Shown piece by piece: positions 12,573 through 25,905 of a stretch of 64,000 nucleotides of DNA. The notes under the pieces were generated by a model. The model ran no database searches, was not told where the DNA came from, and was given only the letters and a program-made list of their open reading frames with translations. Location: the NCBI GenBank assembly GCA_038380795.1, contig CM076266.1:36035425-36099424 (forward strand), in the 5' to 3' direction. Made by a program: the position numbers and the translations under genes. Source of the DNA: Pyrocephalus nanus. Its lineage: Eukaryota > Chordata > Aves > Passeriformes > Tyrannidae. The stretch's first letter is position 1. Each line of letters starts with the position of its first letter.

Positions 12573-15518
12573 CTGTGGAAAGTAAAAGAGGGAAGAATAT
12601 AGTATTTATTTTAATGCATTGTCGTGGTCACAGCAATAGCAATTTGAAACTAATGTGGCAAAAAGACAGTGAAAAAGCTGCAGAAATTTTACTCTTCAAG
12701 CACAAATCTATCTGATCTAGTAATGTGCAATGCTATACTACATGCCAATATACGCGAATCTCTCTAAGCCCAAATCCACTGAAGCACCTGTTGGGTCATT
12801 GCTATACAAAGATGAAGCCCAGCAAGTATTTCTTGTACAAAAGCTATCTCTAAGCACAACTGAGTTTGTTGTGCCATAAATAAAAATCTTTTTGTGAATT
12901 GCTATAGGATGGAAACGGTAATTTCATTAACTACTTTATCACAAAAAAATTATTTTGTGCCTTGCTCTTTTAGGCACTAAATTTACATCACAGTTGTCCA
13001 GCTAACAGCTTATGTGCTGAGGCCAGCCCAGAAAAGGGCAAAAATTGTTGGCAAAATTCAGATTAGCTTGATCTAAACACTGAGTGGATCAACCAAAGCT
13101 TTAGTTTTACCAGCACACTGCAAAGATAGAAGAAAAAATAATTTCTTTCCATGCTGCAGTTGCAACTCATATAAAAATAAACTTTAAACAGTTTCCTTCA
13201 TACAGGGGAAATAAAATTTCTTCCATGGGTATACACAACGACCCAACATGGACTACATCAACTCTCCTATGAAAGTCATTTTAATTGTGCTCTCAGGATA
13301 TCTCTATCTGTAATAACAAAAAGGGTATTTTGAGGTCAAAAGCTGGCAAGTGGTTCTGACTTACAACTATGAAAGTAAACTCAAACTACAGTAAAGTAAA
13401 AATTGTAATTTTAACTATGTTGGTTGAGATATTCTACTTGTCTAGTGACTGTATGTGTTTCAAAATGTGCTTGAATCTGTGAGAAGACTAACTTTTAAGG
13501 ACATTATTACCTCTTCTTTATAATCTCTCCACCTTACACTCATATTTCATTAAAAGTAAGAGATATGAGCAAATGTTTTCATTGTACATTGCCTTACTTT
13601 ACTCTCACATACATATACACACATGTTTTAAAAAATATTCATAGATTCATTTAAAAGGCAAGATCATTCTTTTTAAGTTTTCTTACTATTTTGAATTTTG
13701 CTACAAGGAAAATAAATGGAAAATATTTTCCCCAAATTAAACTACTTTGTATCATTTTTATTTCAGTGACTTCTCTATAGCTCTGACTCTGCCGCTGAAG
13801 TCTCAAATAATGTTCCTATTTCCCCAAAACAGATTTCTAAACAGGTGAGAAATTAAAGTTCATTAATCCATCACTGTTTCCAAGTATCCATTTCCTGTTC
13901 ACGTCAACAGTAAAAAAATCCCTCCCAATATGACCATGGAAAGATTATGTACAGACCCATATTTACAACATTACGTTTCTAGAGACATCGTGGCAATACA
14001 AATAGTCTGATTTGTACCATGAATTCTAAGACAAACTAGTAAATGTCTGGACTTCTGTACCTCATTTCCATCCTTATAATTATTGCTTTTTAAGTCAATG
14101 GATGCTAGTGATCAATAATAATCTTGAACTGAAGCCACTCAGAGAGATATCAAGAATAATGTTGAGGGGCTCCATGATCAATGTGAAATTGTTTCTTTGT
14201 AGATTTCAGATTATTTTTATGCATATGAAATCCCTGCTATCACAGACATGGACGCAATGTGACCACATCTTCTGCCAGCCAGAAGAGCTCCTTTTTGTTC
14301 ACCAACTACCTCCTGTGGTGATGTTCTTCCTTCTTTACCCTTATGCTATGGTACATTTCTGTTCTGCCAAAGCCATTCCACTCCAGCTAAGTATACTTGG
14401 CAGTTAGCAGCAATATCTCATCACACTTCTTCAGAAAATAAAAGAAAGTCAGATCATCCTATCAGTGCACACACAGGTAAACCCTCAGCAAACAGGTGTC
14501 TCCAGCTTAAATAGCACTAATCACCTCCCTATCCTCAACATCTCTTGCAGACCAGCCAACTCCTCATCATCATGCTACACTAAACCTGTCCTACTCTAAG
14601 CCTAAACATACATGCAGGGACAAGTAGATTTGAATTTTATTTCCATTTCTGTTGTTAGCTCTTGCCTGATAAACTGAAATTAATTATGTCACCTCTTAGT
14701 CTCAGTTCTTCCATCTGTTGAAAGGAATGAATTATATTTGCTACAAAATATATGGACATTTAAATTTTAGAGTATGAACGCAGCATAGCATTTATTTCCC
14801 GTACTTGTTCTTGCTTGGTTTTCTCACATTTTGCCTTCTCAATCTCATCCCATGCATTAACTATGGCAAAGTAAAAATACGAGTGTTAAGTTCCAAAATG
14901 AAACTGCTTACTAGAAGATAACAGAAAACGGGAAAAAAGAGGAAAGACCTTCTCATTTACAGATAAATTAATAAATCATACTTTCATATTAACTCATGTA
15001 AATGTGCCTTTAAGATATGCTGGCAAAGAAAACTGAAAGCTAAATGACTTTTTTTCATAAATACACAGAATTTCCTGTCTCTTTGCAAGTAAAAATTAAG
15101 CTCTTACTCTCATTAAGATATAGTAAACAAATCACTCGGTCTCATTACTTCTAGAATTATTAGTCCATTAGTAATTTCAAACTGCCTGAGAGCTCTTGAA
15201 CGATAACAGGCATACTACTAACCTGATGTATCACCCAATGTATTTCTGTACATACCATCTGCTTAATCAAAAAACACAAATTACTCATGTTTTTCATTTA
15301 TAGTGGCAGATGTTAAAAAGGATATAATTCACAACTTTCTAAGTGATCATGAAGATTATGGGTGTTCTGTTTAGATGGTATTTCCTGTGTTTTAATTTTT
15401 GCCTTTTGCACAAACATATTTATCTATAATGAAATTATTATTGACTGTTATCTTGAGCCAAAAAGCTCAGTTCTAAACAGCTCTTTTGATTAGTCAACTT
15501 TACCAAAATCCTTATTTA

Positions 15519-16640
15519 CAAAGAATCACTGAGGTAGGAAGGCACCTCTGGACATTGTCTAGTCCAGCACCCTTGATCAAAAGCAGATCAGATAGAACAG
15601 GTTGCCCAGGACTGTGTCAAGTTGGCTGTTGAATATCATCAAGGATGGAGACTCCACAACCTCTCTGCGAGACCTCTTCCAGAGACCACACCAGGCCCTC
15701 ACTGAGCCAATTCTACTCCAGGCTGAATAGTCCCAGCCCTCTCAGCCTCTCCTCACAGGAACCAACCCTTGCTGGACTCCCACCAGTATGTCTGTGTCTC
15801 TCATGTACAGGGAAGTGCAGATCTGAATGCAGCACTGCAGATGTAACCTCACCAGTGCTGACTAAAGGAGAAGGATCACCTTCTTCAGCCTTCTGGCCAT
15901 GCACTTCCTTAGGTATATTTGACTTCTTCTCCATCAGAGCACCCAGATCCTCTTCAAACTGATTTCCAGCCAGCCTCCAGCTAGTACTGGTGCATGCATA
16001 GGGTCATTCCTTTCCAGGTGCAGTACTGGGCACTTCTCTATACTGAATCTTTTTTATGTGGCTCCTATTACCCACTTAATCCAAGTCCCTCAGAGTGGCA
16101 GCACAATCAGCTGTTGTATCCACCCTCCAGAGAGATTGGTATCTTCTGTCACCTTGCTGAGGATGTTTTTGGCCCCATCATCCAGGTAATAAAATGAAGG
16201 TATTTAAACAGTAGTAGCTCTTGTATCAACCTCGGAGGCACATCACTGAGTGACTGCCCTGCAGATGGACTTCATGTTCCTGATCACCATGCTTTGCGCC
16301 TGGCTGCCCAGCTAGTTTTCAGCCTCTACACACAGTTTGTCCAAGAGGATTTGACAAGAGACAGAGTTGAAAGCTTCAGTGAAGTCAAAATAAAACACAC
16401 ACACTGCTCTTCCCTTTTCCACTAAGCCAGTCACATCATTATAGAATGCTGTCAAGCTGGTTAGGTCTGATTTGCCCTTTGTAAATCCATGCTGACTCTT
16501 CCCAACCATCTTCCTGCTCTGCATGTGTTAGGAAATGGTTTCCAAGAGAATTTACTCCACCATTTTTCAGGAATTGAAGTGAGCCTTCTTGAACTGGTTT
16601 GACACTGTCACTGTTTGTGACAGTGTGATGAGGTTTCAAA
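15519..16640 (-). mobile_element. CR1 LINE copy, internally rearranged, with ORF2 remnants
   Basis: Reading the minus strand, the copy ends at 15519 with the CR1 3' end (the reverse of aagaatcactgaggtaggaa). Next to it are segments of the 3' ORF2 region, such as the coding remnant GLFSLE near 15713-15934. The far end (about 16312-16640) carries reverse-transcriptase sequence. At 1.1 kb it is much shorter than a full CR1 of about 4.5 kb, and the sequence between the RT part and the 3' part is too short. It has therefore lost internal sequence or consists of two adjacent fragments. The right boundary is approximate. Confidence 0.8.
16312..16524 (-). pseudogene. CR1 reverse-transcriptase fragment
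   Basis: A 70-codon open frame contains QHGFTKGKSDLTSLTAFYND and then FYFDFTEAFNSVS. The first is the CR1 RT motif of the QHGF..GKS..TNL type. The second corresponds to the RT A-motif (Y.DF.KAFD.V), in which the Asp of YFDF is still present. The fragment lacks the catalytic YADD-type box and the rest of the polymerase, so it cannot be functional. It is part of the CR1 copy at 15519-16640. Confidence 0.8.
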
Positions 16641-19600
16641 CATCATTATCTGATTCCCTTCTGAGCTGGGGGCACTAAGTTGGCATAAGCTGCTTTAAGA
16701 AGTCTGGTCACCGCTACTCCACCATAAGTAAAGGCAAGGTGACAGAAGCCATACAGTTTGCAAAAGAAAAACTGATTCAAGTCTTCCATATTAAAAAGAC
16801 CAGCTCTTCAATGACACATTCACCCCAGCAATTAAGTCATGTAAATACACTGTAATTTACGTAACAAAACAGCAACAGCATAATTCAACAGCAGGATTTT
16901 AAACTGAAAAAAATACTGCCAATAAATTTTCCTAATCATAACCAGAGATTTCACAGCATATCTGAAGTATACTTATAAAGCATACTCATAAAGCAATCCT
17001 CCAGTATTTCCAAATAATATTTCCCCCTTTAGTGCTGAATCTCTTTCTGGTTCCCAGTGAATGCTGGTTAGTTTGAATTTCATGATTGTCTCAGCTTCTC
17101 CCTCTCTCTCAAGCCCTCTCCCCCAACCCTGGAATGCATTAGATGGCTTTAACACTTCTTCATCCCCTCGGAAATACCTTAGCATTCAAGATGCCCTTCT
17201 GAAATTCTACATACAGTTCTTTTCTTCCATTTTCAATAACTTCAAACAGCATGAGAAAAAGAGAAGTGCCATAAAACTGCTCAATGAGTAGCAGCCCTAT
17301 ATCATGTGAGGAGACTAATAAAAATTTGCTTGGCTAGTCTACCAAAAAGAAAACCAAAAGAGGAGCAGTTGCTCTCTAGATACGCATCAGTCAGGTAAGA
17401 CCTTGGACATCAAAGGATTGTTTCAGCTAAAGGACAATATTAGGATGAATGTCCTTCAGCAAAATTGGAATATATGTATAATTTATAACCATTGCAGATG
17501 TGGTTCTGTAAATAGCCTTGAAAAGGAGAATATTACTCAAATCAAAAACTTTGACATGATCATTTTAAAAAAACTGTACTGGGAAGTAGACTTCAGGACT
17601 TTCCAGTCCTGCGTATCCTCAGCCAGCTGCATGATAACCTCTCTAAATAGTATTACATGGCAGATCTCAAACCTGCATTAATTTATGCTTAACATATTCT
17701 GATGGAACATTTATGTCTATAAACTAAACAAGGACTACATGACAGTACAGAAAGCAAGGTATCTTATTGCTATGACACACTTTAATAACAAAAATTCATT
17801 TCCTAAATAAAAAATACAAGCCAATACCACGGTCTTGACAGGCTGACAATAATTCAGAGCCATCACTTGTCAAAATAACTTCCAGATTAGAACTTCAGCT
17901 TTGTTTGATGTCCTGGATTCTTAATATTTTATTTGTCACAAATATGTTCAGAGGATACAAAATCTTTCATGACTTACAGCATGCATATAAGCTTATTGTT
18001 TTGCTGATGCTTGAAATGCTGGAATAATGAAGATGCATTTCTGTTGCTGCCCTGCCTAGTGCTGTAGTGCCAATACTCTATCTTCATTAAAAAAGTATTA
18101 TTTGGCAATATATCTCAAAACCAACATTGTAGATACTACTAAAAGTTACTCATCTTCAACTGTATTTAGCTTGAAAAAACAGCTTTTTGATTTCCTTAAA
18201 ATGAAGTTACTTCATAGGAAATTCACTCTCCTTAACTACTAACTAGAAATGACACCTGCTGAAAGCTGGTTAGCAATTCCTCCCATTACTGGGCTTTCAC
18301 TATAGCTCCAAAGTACCGTACTTAAGATATTGATTAAAATGTGACACACAGCAGCATAAGTGATTCTGCTATTTTTAAAGTAATTAAGAAAGGTATATTA
18401 AAAAGGAAAGTGCCCTTAAGGCATTGAGCTGCATGTATTTATGTTTTCACATTTTTGGTATACAATATATGTATCTTTGTTGGAACACTCTGATGATAGT
18501 TACACGTTTATTAAAATCAAGATGTGAAAAGAAACTGAAACATGGAAAATTGGAGTGCATGTGTGTACTGTAGGAGTTCAGGCTGTTGGAACTCTGAGAT
18601 TTGTTTGCCTTTGTAAGAGTTACTATCACAAAACCCTGGCATACAATCTCAGTTTATAGGAAAAAAAATTCACACCTTTTCTTTAACTGAGAATCGAGAT
18701 ACTAATTTTTCAAGGAAAACTCATTTTTCTTAGCAAAACAGCCAGCACAACACTTGCTAGACTGTATTTCTAAAGCCAAATCTCTACTTGACATGCTCAT
18801 TTGTTTTCTTTGATGAAAGCTTTCTTGCCAAGAGCATGATTTACAACTTAGCTGAGACACGACTATATAGCAGGTGGGCTCCTCCTGGTATAGGATTTTT
18901 CTCTTTATAAAGAACTTTATCAATGAAAGAGCACAATGGTAAAACTTTGGCAACAAATGTATATACTGAGTGGGCCTAAGATGAAATGAGTAGCAACCAA
19001 AATCTGACTATATGAGATAAACACTGGTAATACTCCGGGTATGAAGCACTTAACTGCAGTCAAGACAGTTATATTTTATTTCACTCCTGGTAGAACACAT
19101 GTCTATGCACTGCTCCTACTTAGGTGGTTAAAAATTGTTTTTGTGCCTGGTGAACACCATCCTCTTTGCAAGGACAAAATTAGTATTTAGTCTTTCAATC
19201 TAGACTCACCCAGTCATATTCAATCACAATAATTCAGTTTTCAATTTAAGACACTTTCTTTAATGCTGGAGAACCACTTAGGACATAAGATGCTGACCAT
19301 CTTCTTCATGAACCACTGTCAGAAGAGATTCAAAGTAGTTGTAGCACCAAGCTTACACGGGTATGAAGATAAAAAGAGGACACCTGTAATATCTGGCCTC
19401 TAATTACAACTTTGTTACTTCCAAGAGTTAAGTAATCAGCTCCACCTTCCTTGAACACTTTCAAGACAATCCTGTATAAAATTACCCCCCCTTGAAACCA
19501 AAGTAAACAAAAATAGCATCAACTGACAAAACACATAAAACCCACACCAACATTCTGTACTTCTAAAACAGCAGCACAGAAAACCAGATCTTCACATATT

Positions 19601-21223
19601 AAAACAGTTGTTCTGGAAAATTGACACATAGTATTCCACCTCCAATGTACAGAAAATTTTATTCCACAAGGACACTTCTTCATGAAGACAGACTGTATTT
19701 CTAAATATGGGTAAAGTTAAGCCCCCACATGTATTAGAATGAACTAAGACTGTCAATAATGGGCATAAACATAGAGGTACAAGGGAGAGGATTGTTTCCT
19801 ACAGAGTGCTGTTTCCATCTTTTATTTATCAGCCTTGATCCTCAAGAGAGACCACTGAAATTTTATGGAAAAGTTTCTGATTTTATTTAATGTTAGAAAG
19901 CAGACTTAATCAAGACATTGATTTATGGTACATTATAATTTCTCCAGTGTTTAGATCTGGCTGAGCCCATGTTGTTTCACTGACAATAGTGATGAATCTC
20001 TTTCACTTCCACAGGAATCTAACTACTTTCTTCACTAGTACCTTCTGCACATGAGAAATTTGGCACCCTTTTCTTTCAAGTTGCCTGATTAATACAATTC
20101 ATTTAAACACAGATCCATTTCCTGAACCTATATTTAACTTGGTATTTGTTGTTATTGCTTAAAATATAAAGAAGAGGAATGTCTATCTGAAAACCTGTTC
20201 AACTTTTCAGCCCTTCAGCTGATACAGCATGTTACCAAATTTGTCTTTCAACCATGCTGATTGTAACACTTTACTATCTCTGTTTTTTCATAATTTCCAT
20301 CTCTGGATAGGTTGGAACTGTTGACTGGTCTCAGTCAGCAGCTGTTGTACTAGTTTGTTCTCACATATTGATACAGAAAGCCCATGGGGGAGTAAAGGGG
20401 CTCCTCATACTTTCCTCTCATTTTGGATTAGATGGTAGTTAGGATAACCATGTAACCTTTGAGCAGATCTTGGTACATGTGTGCTGTATTTGTGCACTCT
20501 AGTATACCTCTTTACATCTTAAGAGATATAATTAATCTTGTCTCCTTAATCATTTTTGCAGGTACAAGGCAACTGCTAAAAATACAAACTAATATAATAG
20601 ATTAATTTTGTAAGTATTTCTTACTGGGAAATGTCTATTTAAAATCAAGAATTCTACTTTAGCTTCCTGCAATGTCAATCAGTTTTTGAGTACACAACCA
20701 CATTTTCCAATAATTTTTGCTCAATGAAGTTGCTGAAAGTTGTAAGTGCAGTTCTAGATAGCCATCCTTAATATGATCTGATCTTTTACTGTGCTATAAT
20801 TATATTAACAGTAGGGAAGAAAAAGACATATGAAGGGGCAAAATCAAGAGGGTAGTGCAAAAGTCAGTGTTAGTAAATTATTTACCCTAGTAGCAGTGAG
20901 ATCATTAAGAAGTGTGGGAGATGTCTCCTAGGAATCATCTACCCATGTGCAAAACGTATCAGATTCCCCAAAAAACCAGTACCATCCAAGGTATTGCAGT
21001 GAGGTCTGTATGAGAAGCAATACAGGAAAAACATGGTGTATGTCTGGTGTGAATAATCATGGTGAAAAACATCTGAGCATAAAGAAAAATGACTGATCAT
21101 CTATTCACTGATACTACCTAAGTTAATCTAAATGCAATTCTTCATGTCCCCTCCCCAGCAGAATGTGGCTTCAAGAATATTCAAGGCACAGGAGAGGAAC
21201 AGGATTACAGAGCCAGGGAGTAA

Positions 21224-21237
21224 GTGTGTGTGTGTGT
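21224..21237 (+). repeat. (GT)7 microsatellite
   Basis: Seven GT units followed by an irregular atctatatacatacatc tract. Confidence 0.9.
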
Positions 21238-23357
21238 ATCTATATACATACATCTCAGCATAACCTAAGCTGCTGTGGAGCTGTACCTGAAGGGGCTTAG
21301 TGGAGTTGTCTGAGGAGGAAAGACAAATAGGAAGAAAAAAATATAGGAAAAAGGGGGCAGACAGAGCAAAAAGGAAAGAAAAAAAATGATGGATTGAATA
21401 CAGAAAGTTAAGAGACATAAATGAAGGATTGCCTTGAACATGCCCTTTATTTCTTTAACTATCACAGAAAGCCTATTGTGCTAGTAAACACTGAAAATGA
21501 TGTTGTGACAAGTGTGGAGAAAGCAGCTAAGACAATTTGATAACTGGCTTAGAAAAAATGGAGACATGGAGAAAACGAGGTAGAGCACGTGTTTCAGAAG
21601 CATGCAGGCTGGCTGGGAGGGCCCTCAAAGTGCTGTTTTAGTCATAGCAGGTGATGCTGGTGGTAAATATTGTAGATGGCTTACTTTTGACAGTGAACCT
21701 CATGAAAAATACAGTGATGGATCCAATTCTAAGATGTAACTTGAAGATCAGCACATCCTACTGATGCAGTCAAACAAATTAAATATTCTCGGTTATGAAG
21801 TCCAACAATGATGGACAAAGCAGCATTCCTTCACTCCCTATTTATGAAATGATAGTTTAAATGCAGTGGCTTCTAATCAAAAGCCAAGACTTGCCAATGA
21901 GAGGCAAGACGTGGATTAATAAGTTTTGCTGAGTTTATGTAAACTCCACAGTAGCCAGACCATAAACACTGCAAATTCTCTTTCAAGCCAGGGATAACTG
22001 CAGAAATATAGGGAACCTAGGCTTTGCCTTTCACTGTTTAAATAAAAACTCAATTGCATGTCTATATACCCAGTCAAAAGTGCTCTTCAATATTTAATTA
22101 TATCAATTTCTTTTGTGGGATTATGTAATCTGTTATAACACAGAACTTTACTTTTTCTTACATGCTTTCTTTTGATGGACCCTGAAGATTCAAACCCCAA
22201 TTCAGAATGCAAGTAATAGGAACAAATAGTAAAAGAAACAGCTCAAGAGCTCCATAAGTGTCATTTTGCTGCACAGCTTAAGCAGTAATGGTGGGGAAGT
22301 AAGAGTTACAGCTACTTGAACAAAATTGATTTTACTCCTTTAATTTTCAACTGCAGAAGTATTTGCAGTATTTTGGTATGGCCATCACCCTAATATTTTT
22401 CTGCATGCAGCCCAGATATATCTTTTTCCCAACAGATAATGTATATTGTGTTTATCTTCAACAGCATCCAGGATGGCTGACTATTTCCCTTCTTGAAACT
22501 GTATCCTGTTTCTGACACTGCTGAGGGACTGCTTTGGAGTACATGTACTCATTTTATGTCTTTCACTGCTTGCATTATTAAATAAAGTCAGTCACTGTAC
22601 AGATGGGATAAATAAGACAGTCCCTGCTCCAACAACTCAGAATCAAAGTATGAGGAAGAAAGAAAACAGATGGATCCAGAAAGAGTAGGGAGTACACGGC
22701 AGCAATGAAAACTATTTTGGTTAAGGTGGTAGGAGGACATGTGTCAATCTAGCTATATTTGTGGGATAATTTTAAAAACAAATTCAAAGGGAGTAGCCTG
22801 GTGGATGTTTACAGTGAGCCCGTGGGACAACATGATAGAAAGCATGATGATGGCTGACAATCTATCAAGCAGTGGAAACTCTTGCTACCAAATGAGCAAA
22901 CACAAGAAAAGCGAAAGCAGCTCAGTCCTGACGCACAATGAGGAAAAAATATCAAAATTCATCTAGGAACAGACATCATCAAAACTACAGCCAGGAAAAT
23001 GACGTGCATAAAGCAAAACTGAAATGGTCAAATGCAGAAAAAGGATAGTGTAGCCAAGATCCCAGAAAATAAGAATCTGAACAAGAGTTCTGGCAGCACA
23101 GATGACTAGGGATGGCTATGCCTCTAAAACCACATGGAAAAAATATGTATGTTTTTAATGAATCTGAATTATCAGCCCACAGTGCTGAAACACATATTTA
23201 TGCATCATTTTAGCCGTAAATTGACATTGCTAGAACTGTATAGAATAACTTCATTTTCTGAATTAAAACAGAAAACTCAGAGACCATTCCTTGCAGGTAT
23301 TGTCAAGGCTACCTTTTCCCCAAACTCATGAATTTACCCTTAATGATGTTGTATTTC

Positions 23358-23462
23358 ATAAGATTATGGAATCATAGAATGCTTTGGGGTTTGGAGGAAT
23401 CATCTAGATCCAAACCCTCTGCCATGGGCAGGAACACCTTCCACTAGACCAGGTTGCTCAAC
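23358..23462 (-). repeat. CR1 LINE, 3' end fragment
   Basis: The plus strand reads ggaatcatagaatgctttgg, then 'catctagatccaaaccctctgccatgggcagg' in sense and a final 'tagaccaggttgctca', the reverse complement of a CR1 3' end. It is about 105 bp long and 5'-truncated. Confidence 0.9.
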
Positions 23463-25137
23463 GATCTTCCTGTACTGTTTCACATTCGATTACATGCAAT
23501 GATTGTCACCAGCAAACTGTATTTGCTCATTATTTGCCTCCCATCATTTAATGAGTACTTGGAATATCACATGTCCTTTTGAGCTTCCGCTGCTAAACAT
23601 GAAAATTAATTCCTAAGCTGTGGTTCTCTTTTAACCAGTGATGAGTGCAGGCAGTATTTGAATTATAAACTAAAAGAATGCAATGGAAGATTCAAAAGAG
23701 GAGCTGAAGATTGATGTAAGTTGGGTACAAAGGAGGCTATGAATGGAGTAAGGTGACCTAGACATTCAAATTCTTTACTCTAGCAAAGATACAGGAGCAT
23801 TTTTGGTTCTTAAGAGATTAAGGGGATGGACTGCATTATCTTTAAATTCCCTTTAGTATTTTCTTGAAGGATTTTTAACTGGCTTAATAGCAACAAAATA
23901 AATGGCACTGCAGTCATCTTGAAGTTATGTGGATTTTTTTCTTAATTCTGTGAAGAAGAAAAGTACGGTGGGAACCAAACCACTATTATGTTATTACTTA
24001 CTTTTTCATTATCTATGTATCTACAATGCTTTCAATAACTACTTAAAAACTGAATGTGCTGAGCTGAAATTAACATGCTGATATGAAGAAAACAGATAAT
24101 TTTTTTATATGGTTTAAAGAATCAAAATGAGGAGAGATGTTTACAGTTAATGCTCTTAAGAGAGTACTAACATTAATTCTGAATTAATTCTGAAAATAAC
24201 TATCTCAATAATCACTTTTTTGCTCGTTCAACAGGCCATCAATCTAAGTAAAAAAAAATAGTGCATTTATTTTAAAATTAGTTCTGAATTTTATAAGGCC
24301 AACAGTCTTATTATTAAACTTAGGACAGAAAACAGTTTAATGGAGTGAGTCTACTTCGCCTATTTAACAAAATTCTATTATAAGCCTGTCCATGATAACA
24401 AAAATTTACTGCTTATTAGCAGCTTGCGTTATTTCTTCTTATTTTAGCAGCTTTTTCACTCTTTGAGCCATAGGATGAAAAAGCCCAGACAAGGGAATGA
24501 TTTTGTTTTTTCCTTATCAAGAAACTACATAGGAAAACGTATAATCTTTTACTTGTAATTAAATAGAGCAGCATCTACTGAAATCAAGAGATCAATCAGT
24601 CATAAGATAATCTTCAAAAACCATTGATATTAAAAGGTAATCCAGTTCAGCTCATTCATCTTAAAAAATGTCTTGACCCTGCAGGGCTAAAGCTGCCCTA
24701 AATAGCAGGATCTATTACATAATCCATACTTAGGCTTATGTAGCATGCTGGAGGGTTCTCATTTAAACGAGATCAAAATCTCCCCTATTTAGCATGGACT
24801 TTAAGTCTTTAGCATTCTTAAACAAAGGATTCTTGGACCCAGTTGTCCTTCAAATAAAATAACGTGGTAAGACTGAAGAAAAACAGATATATGGAAGTTT
24901 ACTGGAATCCATGTAAGCTAGGAGGAAGCAATCTTTTCTGAAGGGCAGCAATTCTAAAATATGAAAAATGAGCAATTAGCCTTTGCCTTACCTTCAATCA
25001 AGGATCTAAACTGCTTTAGATACTGGTGATGCTAAAAGAATATGGCACACCATCACCACATGAATGGGAGATGATTTAAGAAGTACACGAGTCTACCAGA
25101 CAACATCTTTATGACAGCATCATGTATTTTGTGTTTG

Positions 25138-25457
25138 GTATTGTTGTGGTTTAACACCAGCCAGCAACTAAGCACCACACACTTGCTTTACTCCCCCTGG
25201 GTGGGAGTGGGGAGAGAATCGGAAAAGTCAAAGTGAGAAAACTCGCGACTTGGGATAAAGACAGTTTAACAGGCAAAGCAAAAGCTACACAAGTGAGCAA
25301 AGCAAAACAAGGAATTCATTCCTTGTAAGCACTGCTCAGCAGTAACAAAAACATCTCAATATTATCAGCCCTGTTTTAAACACAAATCCAAAACAAAGCT
25401 CCATACCAGGTAGAAGGTAGAAAATTAACTCTATCCCAGCCCAAACCACCACAGTAT
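25138..25457 (-). mobile_element. Solo LTR of an avian endogenous retrovirus, internally shortened
   Basis: The element runs from 25142 to 25453. It begins TGTTGTGGTTTAAC and ends AACCACCACA, so its termini are TG..CA. GTAT flanks both sides (25138-25141 and 25454-25457) as a 4-bp target-site duplication. On the minus strand it starts with a TGTGGTGGTTTGGGCTGGG-type end and finishes with a TTAAACCACAACA-type end, which I recall from abundant bird LTRs. At 312 bp it is shorter than I would expect, suggesting an internal deletion. No viral coding sequence adjoins it, so it is a solo LTR. Family name not assigned. Confidence 0.8.
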
Positions 25458-25829
25458 TTTAGATAAATAATTCTCATTAGACAAACAGCTCTCTTTCCTG
25501 TATTCCTACATTTGCATTTGTGGAAATGACTATATTGACAAGCTACTGTCCATATATGAAAAGCTCATGATTTCCAAAGTCAAGTTGTAATTCTATGGAT
25601 CCTTGATTTCTATGGCTTGAAATGTCCTTTTCACTCTTACTGTATTTGCCTAAATTACAACAATCTCTTTTTTTGTATGTTTTTTTTTTTTGTTGTTTGA
25701 TTGTTGAGTTTTGGTGGGTTTGGGGTATTTTTTTGCTACAGTTAAATAAATAAACTCAATTAAAAGATTGGGGAAATAAAGAAAAATGCAGTAAGTTCTG
25801 TATATTTTTAAAAAGCAGCTTGTACTTAC

Positions 25830-25905
25830 CTGCTTTCTGACACTGTACTATCCTCTCATATAAGCTATCTGTATTTTCAACTAGAGTCCTGATTGTGTGA
25901 ATCAT
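25830..25905 (-). CDS. PLCL2: PLCL2 exon 4: short exon of the C-terminal helical tail
   Basis: This is a 76-bp exon encoding MIHTIRTLVE and then NTDSLYERIVQCQKA, followed by the first base of a split alanine codon (residues 898-922 plus one base). The acceptor is ttttctctgcag before 25905, and the donor is GCAG/gtaagt, close to consensus. It matches the family segment that begins MIQSL and ends HCQKA. The leading residues differ from the mammalian protein as I recall it (IHTIRT against IQSLKA), a plausible species difference. The exon is too short to be found by ORF length alone; it was placed by homology and by splice phase with exons 3 and 5. Confidence 0.94.

Larger units (their letters stand above)
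12573..25829 (-). other. PLCL2: PLCL2 intron 4
   Basis: About 13.3 kb with gtaagt donor and ccacag acceptor. It contains a rearranged CR1 (15519-16640), a (GT)7 tract (21224-21237), a CR1 3' fragment (23358-23462) and an LTR (25142-25453). The rest is AT-rich with no recognised gene or RNA. Confidence 0.9.

Noticed and set aside
15645..15962. 105-codon plus-strand open frame
   Set aside because: It is antisense to the ORF2 region of the CR1 copy at 15519-16640.
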